A stretch of 64,000 bases of DNA, from assembly GCA_964511075.1 (NCBI GenBank), contig CAZEDM010000008.1, positions 117,159 to 181,158 of the forward strand, read 5' to 3'. Position 1 is the stretch's first letter. The number at the start of each line of letters is the position of its first letter. Under the pieces are notes generated by a model. The model was not told the origin of the DNA. It did not search any database and saw nothing but the letters and a program-made list of their open reading frames with translations. Below, one piece after another: positions 35,482-43,985 of this stretch. Source of the DNA: CAZEDM01 sp964511075. Its GTDB lineage: Bacteria; Zixibacteria; MSB-5A5; RBG-16-43-9. Position numbers and translations under genes: made by a program.

Positions 35482-36384
35482 ACGAGATTATTAAAAATTA
35501 TCAGTCTTATCCTGATTGTCCTTTTGCTTTTTTGCTGTAAGAAGAAATCTCCCACATCAGGACCGCCTACGACCGTCTATCCCGTAATCTGTGAAGACCC
35601 TGCCTGGTCTCCAGACGGAAGCACCATTGCCTATCTGTATTATGGTATTTTGCAAGTAAAACCAGATGGTGGAGCTACTGTTGACCCAAGTTTGTATGGG
35701 ATCTGGTTTATAAGTCCGGATGGAGCCAATAAGAGGATGTTTTTACAGGGAGGAGACTTGCCAGACTGGAGCCCGGATGGACAAAAAATAGCTTTAGAGG
35801 GCGGAGCCCAAATATATACAATTAAGATTAATGGTGACAGTTTAACTCAATTAACTTTTGGAGGTAGGAACTTTTATCCGGACTGGTCACCGTATGGGGA
35901 AAAGATAGCTTATGATATTGGTATTGGTGATTCAGCTGGTGTTTGGGTAATGGATGTGAACGGTAATAACAAAAAGTGGTTGATAGACGGGTTACGTTAC
36001 CCGGACTGGTCTCCAGATGGTTCTAAAATAGTTTGTTCAAATTATGATGTGATATGGATTATTGACTCTACGGGAGTGGAGTTAAATAAATTCAACTATA
36101 AAGGTGACAACAGATACCCGGTTTTTTCTCCGGATGGGCAAAAGATAGTTTTTTCCGGTCAGGCACCAGGGACGCTCCCTCAGATTTATATAATGAATTC
36201 AGATGGAAGTGATTTAAAAAAACTAACTACAGAAGGAGGAACAGACCCCTGCTGGTCTCCAGATGGAAGTAAGATTGCTTTTGTAAGGTATAACTCGAAG
36301 GAATACAGCTCAAAGCAGGGACAGATCTGGATAATGGATGCGGATGGAAGTAATAAAAGGCAGTTGACTTTTGATGGATGGTAA
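35482..36384 (+). CDS. TolB-like beta-propeller lipoprotein (paralogue 2), ACG at the expected start
   Basis: A 300-residue paralogue. The codons corresponding to paralogue 1 from its first residue on (RLLKIISLILIVLLLFCCKKK) are present and in frame, and AGAGAGG precedes them as in paralogue 3, but the initiator is ACG at 35482-35484 instead of ATG. Either ACG is used at low efficiency, or initiation occurs at the TTG at 35524, which would leave only a few residues before the lipobox Cys, or the gene is no longer expressed. Blades such as PAWSPDGSTIAYL, PDWSPDGQKIAL, PDWSPDGSKIVCS and PCWSPDGSKIAFV are intact with no stops, so decay, if any, is recent. Confidence 0.75.
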   Translation, partial: TRLLKIISLILIVLLLFCCKKKSPTSGPPTTVYPVICEDPAWSPDGSTIAYLYYGILQVKPDGGATVDPSLYGIWFISPDGANKRMFLQGGDLPDWSPDGQKIALEGGAQIYTIKINGDSLTQLTFGGRNFYPDWSPYGEKIAYDIGIGDSAGVWVMDVNGNNKKWLIDGLRYPDWSPDGSKIVCSNYDVIWIIDSTGVELNKFNYKGDNRYPVFSPDGQKIVFSGQAPGTLPQIYIMNSDGSDLKKLTTEGGTDPCWSPDGSKIAFVRYNSKEYSSKQGQIWIMDADGSNKRQLTFDGW

Positions 36385-36396
36385 TATAGTAAAATA

Positions 36397-36441
36397 GGAG
36401 GCATACAAGCTCGCTCGCTAAAGACAGGGCTTGTAGCCTCC
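36397..36441 (+). repeat. Intergenic palindrome between lipoprotein genes
   Basis: Arms 36397-36410 and 36429-36441 pair over 13 bp with one bulged base, around an 18-base loop. There is no T-run after it. It may be another member of the dispersed hairpin elements, or shape the mRNA between paralogues 2 and 3. Confidence 0.55.
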
Positions 36442-36457
36442 GAAAGAGAGGTGCATT

Positions 36458-37408
36458 ATGAGAATATTCAAAATCATCAGTCTTATTCTGATTGTCCTTT
36501 TGTTTTTTTGCTGTAAGAAGAAGCCAACAGGTGGAGGAGGTGGATCAGAACCATCTATATTGCCGGCATATTTTGATCATCCTGCCTGGCATCCAGGTGG
36601 TCAATGGATTGCGGCAGAACATTGTGACAGCGTAGACGTTGATGGAGATGGCAAGCTAGATCAATGGTCCTGTGGCATTTGGTTAGTGAATTCAGAGAAC
36701 GGAGCGACTCAGCCTCTGATTAGTGGCTTTGGCCTCCCTGCATGGAGCCCAGATGGTAAGAAATTGGCGATGGTAGGAGGAAGTCAAATTTTTACTGTGC
36801 AGGTGAGTAGTTTAGATTCAGCAAAAGTAGACACGAGCAGCCTGAAACAACTTACTTTTGAAGGAGGGAACTTCTATCCCGCCTGGAGCCCGGATGGTAA
36901 GTGGATTGCATTTGATTCGAACTTAGATGATACCTCAGATATGTATGTAATCTGGATTATGCAATCAGATGGATCTGAACGGAAGGATATAAGCATTCAT
37001 GGAACTGGAGAATGGCGAATGCCTTCATGGTCCATGGGCCTGGAGATTGTTCATATAAGGTGTATTAGTCCTTATCCAGAGATATTCATAATGGATTCTA
37101 CAGGTAACAATTCTCGCCGAGTAACATACAGACTTGATGAGGTAGAACTAAATCCAAAAGTCTCAAGCAACAATATTATCGTGTTCAGTTCTGTGCCTCG
37201 GAAGGGATACCCTACAATCTGTACCGTTCATCTTGATGGAACTAACTTCAACCAACTGACGAATGGTCCTGACTATCGTCCAGGATGGAGCCCAGACGGT
37301 GAGCGAGTCGTTTTTCTCCATTGGAATTTTTTAGAACACGTCCCAGGTAATGGACAACTATGGATAATCAATAGAGATGGTTCAGGCTTAAGGCAGCTTA
37401 CCTTCTAA
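36458..37408 (+). CDS. TolB-like beta-propeller lipoprotein (paralogue 3)
   Basis: A 316-residue lipoprotein. The signal peptide MRIFKIISLILIVLLFFCC with KKKPTGGGGG after the Cys is nearly the same as in paralogues 1 and 2. Blades include PAWSPDGKKLAMVG, PAWSPDGKWIAFD and PGWSPDGERVVFL. It differs by an inserted DVDGDGKLDQW loop (near residue 68), reminiscent of a calcium-binding D-x-D-x-D-G motif. Two blades are degenerate (HPAWHPGGQWIA, MPSWSMGLEIVH). AGAGAGG lies ahead of the ATG. I take the three genes to be a tandem expansion. Confidence 0.85.
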   Translation: MRIFKIISLILIVLLFFCCKKKPTGGGGGSEPSILPAYFDHPAWHPGGQWIAAEHCDSVDVDGDGKLDQWSCGIWLVNSENGATQPLISGFGLPAWSPDGKKLAMVGGSQIFTVQVSSLDSAKVDTSSLKQLTFEGGNFYPAWSPDGKWIAFDSNLDDTSDMYVIWIMQSDGSERKDISIHGTGEWRMPSWSMGLEIVHIRCISPYPEIFIMDSTGNNSRRVTYRLDEVELNPKVSSNNIIVFSSVPRKGYPTICTVHLDGTNFNQLTNGPDYRPGWSPDGERVVFLHWNFLEHVPGNGQLWIINRDGSGLRQLTF

Positions 37409-37557
37409 GGGGGGAGGTAAACAATAAGAATCAAAAAGCTTTAGGGGGTGATGCACCATGGGCATACTTTTGTAAACCCGGAAGAACTTTAATTCGTCGG
37501 GGGTTATGGTATATTTTTAATTTGTTAAATTAATAATAAAAAACATGGAGGTGTATC

Positions 37558-40323
37558 ATGCTATTTAGAGCCTTAACTAAAAAAACCGCAGTATCTTTAG
37601 TTTGTGCGATAATATTGATATTCATAACAGGTTTCTGTTTTGTCCGGGCGGATGAAATGAGTATTTCAGTTGATCCCGAAAGAGAGCTAATCGTCAGGTT
37701 TCAGCCTAATGTTGTTGTGCCTCTTGGTGACACTGCACAAGGTACACTGAATAATTTCCAAATCCTCTCAGACAGCCTCTTGCCGATATTAGTGAATGCC
37801 AATGTAGAGAAGATAACCAGATTGGTCCGGGATTTCCAATCGGAAAATAGATTTACAGTCAATCGCACTGGTGATTCAGTAATGCTCACTGATTGGTCGA
37901 ATATTTATTTGCTTCGCATTCCAGAAGCTTTGGCTCGGGAAACTCTTATAACCCTGCTGGGCAATAGGCCAGAAGTTGTTTATGCTGAAGTCAATGGTCG
38001 AGGAGAGCCTGATTTAATCCCGAACGACCAATACTTCTACTGGCAATGGGCATTGAAAAATGATGGCACATCTGATCATGGCAATGGCACTCCAGGCGCA
38101 GATATCAAAGCGACCCAAGCCTGGGATATTACAACAGGTTCAAGTAGCATCAAATTAGCCATAGTGGATGGAGGTATGCAGACCGATCATCCGGATTTTG
38201 CCGGAAGGGTCAGCGGGGATCCGAGCGACAACGATCCACACGCTACAGCTGTTGCCGGTATTGCCGCTGCCCAAGGGAACAATGACATTGGGATTGCCGG
38301 AGTTGCTTAGAATGTTGGCATAATCAATGAAGATTACGGCCCTGGTAGTGATGCAGATTTTGCTGATGCTCTCAGAAGTGCTGCTAACCGAGGGGCGCAT
38401 ATAACCAACAACAGTTGGAAAATTACACCCGTTGGTCGCTGGTCAGGCACAGTCCGTTCTGCATTTTCTGATCTGTACAAGCTGAACCTTGTTTCTGTGG
38501 CTTCGATGGGGAACCAATATGGTGAGGTGATCCAATATCCCGCTGCCTTTGGTCAAGGCATTATCACTGTCGGGGCTACAACCAACACGGATGTGAAAGC
38601 AGATTACTCCAGCACTGGAAACTGGATTGACGTTACAGCGCCAGGTGGCGGTGGATTTGGGATATATAATGAGACCGAGGATTATATGCACTCAACGGCG
38701 CCTGTCAACGCTTATACCTACTATCTATACCCGGACCCAGACCAAGGTATCCAGGGAACTTCTTTTTCAGCTCCAGTGGTCAGCGGAATTGCTGCGTTAT
38801 TGTTGTCCTATAACCCAAATCTTTACAATGATGATATAGAACAGATCATAAGACTTGGAGTGGATGATAAGTGGACGCTAGGTTTCGATACTTGGTATGG
38901 CACTGGCCGGGTTAATGCTCATAAGGCTCTGGAGCTTTTAAGGCATCCTAATTATTTTGCTCAGATCTCTACTTCAGGTGCTTACAGTGCAGGGAATACC
39001 GGAGTGTACTCAACTACATTCTTTGATACCCCTGGTCTTGCCCCTGGCGTTTATCTTGTAAAGAGATATGAGGCAAGAAAGGATATAACTCTCCCAAGGG
39101 AGTTCTGGAGCACTAATTATGTCTGGGGCCGGGGGGTTTCCACCAATGGCTATTCTGCAGCAAGTGCGAATTTCGGTATGGGGTTCTGTGATGCAGTTGT
39201 AGGCAGTATAACCTCTACAACAGCCACTTTGTATTCCTATGTCTATGAGGTCTGGACACTTGACGGCGATTACGTGGGCTGGTTTCCATGTGAGCCTGAG
39301 GATGTGAGTTTTGCCTATTCTGTCCTGGGTGAGCCTAAGCTTTTAGCTTCTACCGCCTCAGGGGTAGTAAGTGCTCCCATGGCAGCTCCTTATATCAATA
39401 TAACCTGGACCGACCCAAATATAAATGAAGAGGGATATAAAGTGGAGAGGAAAGATGCCACTAATAATGAATGGTCAGAAAAATCTTCCTTAGATTTCAA
39501 CTATATTTCCTGGGCTGATACTAATTTAGTTGGCAGTGAAACTTACACCTACAGAGTAAAATCACACAATATTCATCAGGTTTCAGAATATTCCAATGAA
39601 AAGGTTTTCAAAGCCAGGCCCAATGCTCCGAACGATTTTGATGCCCTTGTGGAATGTATCGGTGGTACTTCAAAGGTTGTCCCGTCCTCTTCTGTTCCCC
39701 AGTCCTCACCTCCGACTCTTTATGGTGGAGGTCCCCCTGGTGGATGTCAGAAGACTAACCAAGTTTTTCTCTTCTGGTCGCCGCCAGACAACCAGAAGCT
39801 GGATATTGATTATTATAAGGTCAAGATTGTGGAATGGGGAGGACCTACTACCTATGAAGGTCCAATATATGGATTGTGTGATACTCTATGCCTGGAAACC
39901 CTGACAAACTACAACCTTTATGTCTATGCAGTAGATACAGAAGGGGATGAGGGGTATTACAGTTCTGTTCAGACGATAACCACAGGCCACAGGAATATGT
40001 GCCCGGATTACCCGAATAAAGCTACTGTCAATACAAATCTACCTGAGGATTTCTTCTTAGGGCAGAATTACCCTAATCCCTTCAATGCACAAACTCAGAT
40101 AGAATACGGCTTACCTGAGGATTGTAATGTCAAGCTCGTCATTTATAACATCCTGGGTGAAAAGGTAAGGGTATTAATAGACGAATTCCAGAGCGCCGGT
40201 ATAAGAAATATCTTCTGGGACGGTAAGAACGACCAGGGAGAAAAGGTTGCCTCAGGAATCTATCTTTACCAGATACAGACTGGTACTTTTTCAAAAACAG
40301 CCAAACTGAATTTTCTTAAGTAA
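37558..40323 (+). pseudogene. Subtilisin-like (S8) exported protease with sorting domain, interrupted by one TAG codon
   Basis: From 37558 the frame is open to TAG at 38308-38310 and then continues in the same frame to 40323, giving a 921-codon gene with a single amber stop. A signal peptide opens it (VSLVCAIILIFITGFCFVRA). The S8 parts lie on both sides: Asp in LAIVDGGMQTDHPDF, His in DPHATAVAGIAAAQ (HGT is replaced by HAT), TAG just after GIAGVA, then the oxyanion Asn in HITNNSW and Ser in GTSFSAPVVSGIAALLL. Fn3 modules and a sorting domain with FLGQNYPNPFNAQTQIEYGL and SGIYLYQIQTG follow. The stop would remove the catalytic Ser. It could be a true nonsense mutation or a base error. Confidence 0.85.
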
Positions 40324-40345
40324 CTTGACTGTTAACTCCTGATAC

Positions 40346-40377
40346 AAGGAAGCCCCTTTTCTGGGGCTTCCTTTTTT
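40346..40377 (+). terminator. Rho-independent terminator of the protease gene
   Basis: An 11-bp perfect stem (40346-40356 with 40363-40373, GC-rich core), a six-base loop and a T-run (40372-40377, more T after 40380) lie 23 bases beyond the stop codon. Confidence 0.9.
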
Positions 40378-40399
40378 GATTTTTTTCCGTAAAAAAACC

Positions 40400-40427
40400 T
40401 TGACAAAAAAAGTCCCCCCTATATATT
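40400..40427 (+). promoter_or_regulatory. Sigma-70-type promoter of the 40620-41177 lipoprotein gene
   Basis: TTGACA (40400-40405), a 16-base spacer of A-rich then C-rich sequence and TATATT (40422-40427). It leaves a leader of about 185 bases before the ATG at 40620. I saw no further gene or clear structure in that leader. Confidence 0.65.
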
Positions 40428-40619
40428 TAGCCAGTCTTTTAAGGAGCTGTAAAGTCAAAAAACCGGCCTTTAGATATAAACCAAAAAATGTTCAAATTCA
40501 TCTATAAGTACAATATGATATTTGAAATTATAAACAGGCCTCCTCCTTGAGAGGCAATCGAAAAAATTTTGGCTAATTCCAAGAACACTTAAGAACTTTA
40601 ATTTTGAAAGGAGGGAAAA

Positions 40620-41177
40620 ATGTTCAAGGGTAGATTCGTGGGGATAGGGTTGCTTCTGTTGTGGGGGATGTTGTTATTGAGCTCCTGCGCCCAGGCTCCG
40701 GAAAAGGAGATGCAGGCAGCCAGGGAGGCAGTAGCCAATGCTACCAGTGCGGAGGCAGACGTCTATGCCCAGGAACTTTTCGTCACGGCACAGGATTCGT
40801 TGAATCAGGCGGAGATGTTTCTGTCCGAGAAGAAGTACGCTGATGCAAAAAGATTAGCCTTGTTTGCCAAGAGCTGGGCGGATTCTTCTGCCGCTGCGGC
40901 TGTAACCAACAAAGAGGAGATGAAAATCACAGCAGAAACCTCCATAAATGATGCCACAAGCATGCTCGAGGCTCTGAAGAAGGCAAAGGTTCCATCCAGG
41001 CTGAAGGCGAAAATCAATAACCAGGTGAAGGATTGTGAAAATACCTTAAAAGAGGCGAAGGATGCTCTGGAGCTCGGTAATTATAAGGATGCATTTGATA
41101 AGGCAAGTGATGTGAGCAATAGGGTGGAGGAGGCTAAAAATGAGATTGCAAAGGGAAGAGGAGTTGTGGGGTCATAG
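40620..41177 (+). CDS. DUF4398-like alpha-helical lipoprotein
   Basis: A 185-residue lipoprotein with signal peptide and lipobox at LLLSSCAQAPEKE (Cys near 23). The mature part is almost entirely helical and resembles the DUF4398 domain: AAREAVANATSAEADVYAQE and a repeated TPR-like pattern LFVTAQDSLNQAEMFLSEKK, YADAKRLALFAKSWADSSAA. A second helical-hairpin copy at 100-180 has GNYKDAFDKASDVSNR. It is likely anchored to the outer membrane or inner-membrane outer face. AAAGGAGGG lies before the ATG. The function of DUF4398 is not established. Confidence 0.85.
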   Translation: MFKGRFVGIGLLLLWGMLLLSSCAQAPEKEMQAAREAVANATSAEADVYAQELFVTAQDSLNQAEMFLSEKKYADAKRLALFAKSWADSSAAAAVTNKEEMKITAETSINDATSMLEALKKAKVPSRLKAKINNQVKDCENTLKEAKDALELGNYKDAFDKASDVSNRVEEAKNEIAKGRGVVGS

Positions 41178-41195
41178 ATCAAGGGAGGTGAGAAG

Positions 41196-41258
41196 ATGCC
41201 CTGCAAGACAAAGAAAAGTGGTAGCAAGACCAAGAAGTCTGCCAAGCCGAAGAAGTAG
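41196..41258 (+). CDS. Mini-gene for a 20-residue lysine-rich peptide
   Basis: An ATG at 41196 behind GGGAGGTG with 7-base spacing opens 20 codons to TAG at 41256-41258. Nine of the 20 residues are Lys and the rest mostly Ser, Thr, Pro and Gly (MPCKTKKSGSKTKKSAKPKK). It resembles the basic tails of histone H1-like or nucleoid-associated proteins, but is far shorter. It lies 18 bases after the lipoprotein stop and just before a terminator, so it would share that transcript. The start context is good; translation is not proven. Confidence 0.5.
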   Translation: MPCKTKKSGSKTKKSAKPKK

Positions 41259-41285
41259 ATGATTCATTGACAGCTAGACTTCTTT

Positions 41286-41326
41286 AAAAAAATCAGTCAC
41301 CGCCTCAGGCGAGGACTGATTTTTTT
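41286..41326 (+). terminator. Rho-independent terminator after the lipoprotein/mini-gene
   Basis: The outer arms 41286-41298 and 41314-41326 pair as an A-rich/T-rich 13-bp stem around an inner CGCC/GGCG hairpin; the right arm ends in seven T. It separates this transcript from the polyamine genes. Confidence 0.85.
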
Positions 41327-41409
41327 ATCCAGAGTGAAATTTTATTGTTGCATTTTGAATTCATATTTCCAATATTTAAAATCCACTTTAGATTAAAAGG
41401 AGGTGGAAG

Positions 41410-41997
41410 ATGGTTATAATTCCCAAAGAAGTTTTTTTAACCAAGGGGGTGGGGAGACACACCGAGAAACTTTCCAGCTTTGAATTGGCCTTAAGAAATG
41501 CTGGGATAGCTCGCTTCAACATCGTTAGTGTGTCATCCATTTTCCCCCCCGGATGTAAACTGATTCCCAGAGCTCAAGGGCTCAAAAAACTGCATGATGG
41601 ACAGATAATCTTCTGCGTGATGAGCCGCAACTCGACCAATGAGCCAAACCGTTTAGTCTCTGCTTCTGTAGGTTTAGCCATTCCCAAGGAGAAACAATAT
41701 TATGGGTTTCTCTCCGAGCACTACGCTTTTGGCCAGACGGAGAAGAAAGCCGGGGATTACGCAGAGGATTTGGCCGCATCCATGCTGGCTACCACCTTGG
41801 GGTTGGATTTCGATATAGACAAAAGTTACGACCAGAGAAAGGCGATCTGGAAGATATCCAACAAGATAGTTCGCACGGTAAATGTGACCCAATCTGCTGA
41901 GGCGGATAAGAACGGACTTTGGACCACGGTTCTGGCTGCCGCTGTCTTCATCACCCAGCCCGACTTCAGTCCTAAGGCCTCTGAGCAGAAAAAATAG
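41410..41997 (+). CDS. pdaD: Pyruvoyl-dependent arginine decarboxylase
   Basis: A 195-residue PvlArgDC proenzyme that decarboxylates arginine to agmatine. It autocleaves between two serines to form a pyruvoyl group: here S42-S43 in NIVSVSSIFPPGCKLIP. The remaining signature parts are PKEVFLTKGVGRHTEKLSSF at the start and YAFGQTEKKAGDYAEDLAA. The length (usually 160-195) fits. AAAAGGAGGTGG precedes the ATG by 5 bases. It is the first gene of a three-gene polyamine group with a DHS-like enzyme and agmatinase. This decarboxylase type is best known from archaea and some bacteria. Confidence 0.
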   Translation: MVIIPKEVFLTKGVGRHTEKLSSFELALRNAGIARFNIVSVSSIFPPGCKLIPRAQGLKKLHDGQIIFCVMSRNSTNEPNRLVSASVGLAIPKEKQYYGFLSEHYAFGQTEKKAGDYAEDLAASMLATTLGLDFDIDKSYDQRKAIWKISNKIVRTVNVTQSAEADKNGLWTTVLAAAVFITQPDFSPKASEQKK

Positions 41998-42039
41998 CTT
42001 TATGTTCCGTTCAGGCTAAAGCCAAGGAGGAAATTTAAG

Positions 42040-43071
42040 ATGAAAGAATTCTTAAAGAACCCCACCCGTCCCTTAGAGATCGAGAAAGCCAAGGATACTG
42101 CACAGCTTCTGGAAAATATGAGCGGAATATCTTTTCAGGGGAGAAATCTTTCTACTGCTCTGAGTATCTGGAAAGAGATGCTTAAGAGGAACATGGTGAT
42201 ATTTTTTGGCCTGGCTGGTGCGATGATCCCCGGTGGCTTAAGGCAGGTGATAGTCTACCTTATAAAAAATCGAATGATAGACTGTCTGGTCTCGACCGGC
42301 GCCAACCTTTTTCACGATCTGCACGAGAGTCGGGGCAGGTATCATTTCCTAGGAGACCACAAGGTAGATGACCTGGAGTTAAAGAAAGCAGGAGTCGACC
42401 GGATATATGATACCTATGCTAAAGAGGATGAGTTCCGGGAAACAGATGAATTCACCAAGGAATTTGCCCTTTCTCTTGATTTTGAGAGAAGTTATACCAC
42501 CCGGGAGTTCTTCCACTCCTTGGGAAAAGAACTATCTAGGATAAAGAAAGAGGAAGGAGTGATAAGTTCTGCCTATAGAGCCGGAGTTCCCATATTCTGT
42601 CCAGCCATTGGTGATTCCTCTTACGGGATCGCGTTGGTGGAACTGGCCAGGGATACAGGCAAGATGTTCCAGTTTGACGTGATAAAGGATGCTCTGGAAA
42701 TATCAAATCTGGCTCTCTGGGCCAAGGCAACCGGGGTTGTCTACATAGGGGGAGGCACGCCAAAGAATTTCATCCAGCAGGCAGAGGTATTAGCCTCTCT
42801 TGAGAGGAAAGCTAAAAGATGGGGACACAGCTATGCCATTCAAATAGTGGTTGATGCTCCTCACTGGGGAGGGCTTTCCGGATGTACCTTCTCAGAGGCA
42901 CAGTCCTGGGGAAAGATTAATCCCCAGGCCAGAATGGTCACAGTCAATTCAGATGCCACCATAGCCCTACCCTTTTTAGTATCTGCTTTATCTCAGGGCT
43001 CCAAGGGTCTAATTAGAAAAAGGAAGAGACCCAAGTTCAAGTTTGGGGAAAAGCTTCTGATGGAAAGGTGA
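42040..43071 (+). CDS. Deoxyhypusine-synthase-like enzyme, probable homospermidine-type aminobutyl transferase
   Basis: A 343-residue member of the deoxyhypusine synthase (DHS) family. NAD contacts are suggested by FFGLAGAMIPGGLRQVIVYL, LVSTGANLFHDLHESRG and PIFCPAIGDSSYGIALVEL. The catalytic lysine is conserved in SGCTFSEAQSWGKINPQA, aligned with S-W-G-K of eukaryotic DHS. Bacteria lack hypusinated eIF5A, and DHS-derived enzymes such as homospermidine synthase use putrescine as aminobutyl donor and acceptor. The neighbouring arginine decarboxylase and agmatinase supply putrescine, so a polyamine product is the likely outcome (inference). Confidence 0.85.
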   Translation: MKEFLKNPTRPLEIEKAKDTAQLLENMSGISFQGRNLSTALSIWKEMLKRNMVIFFGLAGAMIPGGLRQVIVYLIKNRMIDCLVSTGANLFHDLHESRGRYHFLGDHKVDDLELKKAGVDRIYDTYAKEDEFRETDEFTKEFALSLDFERSYTTREFFHSLGKELSRIKKEEGVISSAYRAGVPIFCPAIGDSSYGIALVELARDTGKMFQFDVIKDALEISNLALWAKATGVVYIGGGTPKNFIQQAEVLASLERKAKRWGHSYAIQIVVDAPHWGGLSGCTFSEAQSWGKINPQARMVTVNSDATIALPFLVSALSQGSKGLIRKRKRPKFKFGEKLLMER

Positions 43072-43976
43072 ACAACTTGTTAGAGGAAAAGCTTTTTCTG
43101 CCCGATAATTTCTTAGGTCTTCCACAGGTCTATTCCGATTACAAAAGATCAAGGTTTGTCATCTCTCCAGTTCCCTATGAACAGACCACCAGCTATAAAG
43201 CAGGAACCAGAGAGGGCCCCCAGGCAATTATATCTGCTTCCAAGCAGGTTGAGCTATTCGATGAGGAACTGGAAACTGAACCTTATAAGGCTGGGATTTG
43301 TACCTTGAATGAATTGGAGCCCACCTCTAAGGGCCCAGAGCAGATGGTTGAAAAAATTTACAAAGTGGGCAGGCAACTAGTTAGGGATAAAAAAATTGTG
43401 GTGATGTTGGGGGGGGAACATACCATCTCTATGGGGATGATAAAAGCGTATAAGCGAGGATACAAGGACCTTTCGGTGCTGCAATTAGATGCTCATGCTG
43501 ATCTGAGAGATAGTTTTCAAGGGAGCAAGTTCAGCCATGCCTGTACCATGAGAAGGGTGAGGGAGGTCGCTCCGGCTGTGCAGGTGGGGATCAGGAATAT
43601 AAGCTTAGAGGAACATAAATGGATCAAAAAAGAGAAGCTGGATATTTTCTTCGCCTCAGGAAAGGACCAGAATTGGTTGGATAAAGCCCTGAGCTTACTA
43701 TCCGACAATGTGTATCTTACCCTGGATTTAGATTTTTTCGATCCCTCGATCATGCCATCTGTGGGCACGCCTGAACCGGGAGGTTTCCTCTGGTATGAAA
43801 CCCTGGATTTTCTTAAAGCCTTATCTCAGAGGAAAAAGATAGTTGGTTTTGATATAGTTGAGCTCTGTCCCCATCCGGGTAACATTGCTCCGGATTTTAT
43901 GGCAGCAAAATTGATTTACAAAATTATCGGATATATAGTTGAGATGGGGAAAGGAAGAAGAAAAAAGGACAATTAA
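43068..43976 (+). CDS. speB: Agmatinase (ureohydrolase)
   Basis: A 302-residue ureohydrolase that splits agmatine to putrescine and urea. All metal-binding motifs are present: GGEHTISMG, LDAHADLRDSF and LDLDFFDPSIMPSVGTPEPG. The substrate loop YKAGTREGPQAI at the start and FDIVELCPHPGN near the end are typical of agmatinases. It starts with GTG at 43068, which overlaps the TGA of the DHS-like gene (GTGA), so the two are translationally coupled. It completes the arginine-to-putrescine route begun by the decarboxylase. Confidence 0.92.
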   Translation: MNNLLEEKLFLPDNFLGLPQVYSDYKRSRFVISPVPYEQTTSYKAGTREGPQAIISASKQVELFDEELETEPYKAGICTLNELEPTSKGPEQMVEKIYKVGRQLVRDKKIVVMLGGEHTISMGMIKAYKRGYKDLSVLQLDAHADLRDSFQGSKFSHACTMRRVREVAPAVQVGIRNISLEEHKWIKKEKLDIFFASGKDQNWLDKALSLLSDNVYLTLDLDFFDPSIMPSVGTPEPGGFLWYETLDFLKALSQRKKIVGFDIVELCPHPGNIAPDFMAAKLIYKIIGYIVEMGKGRRKKDN

Positions 43977-43985
43977 AGAGAAAAA

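Noticed and set aside
38308..38310. Pyrrolysine or other recoding of the TAG in the subtilase
   Set aside because: No pylT/pylS genes or recoding element are visible and other genes also end in TAG, so mutation or error is simpler.
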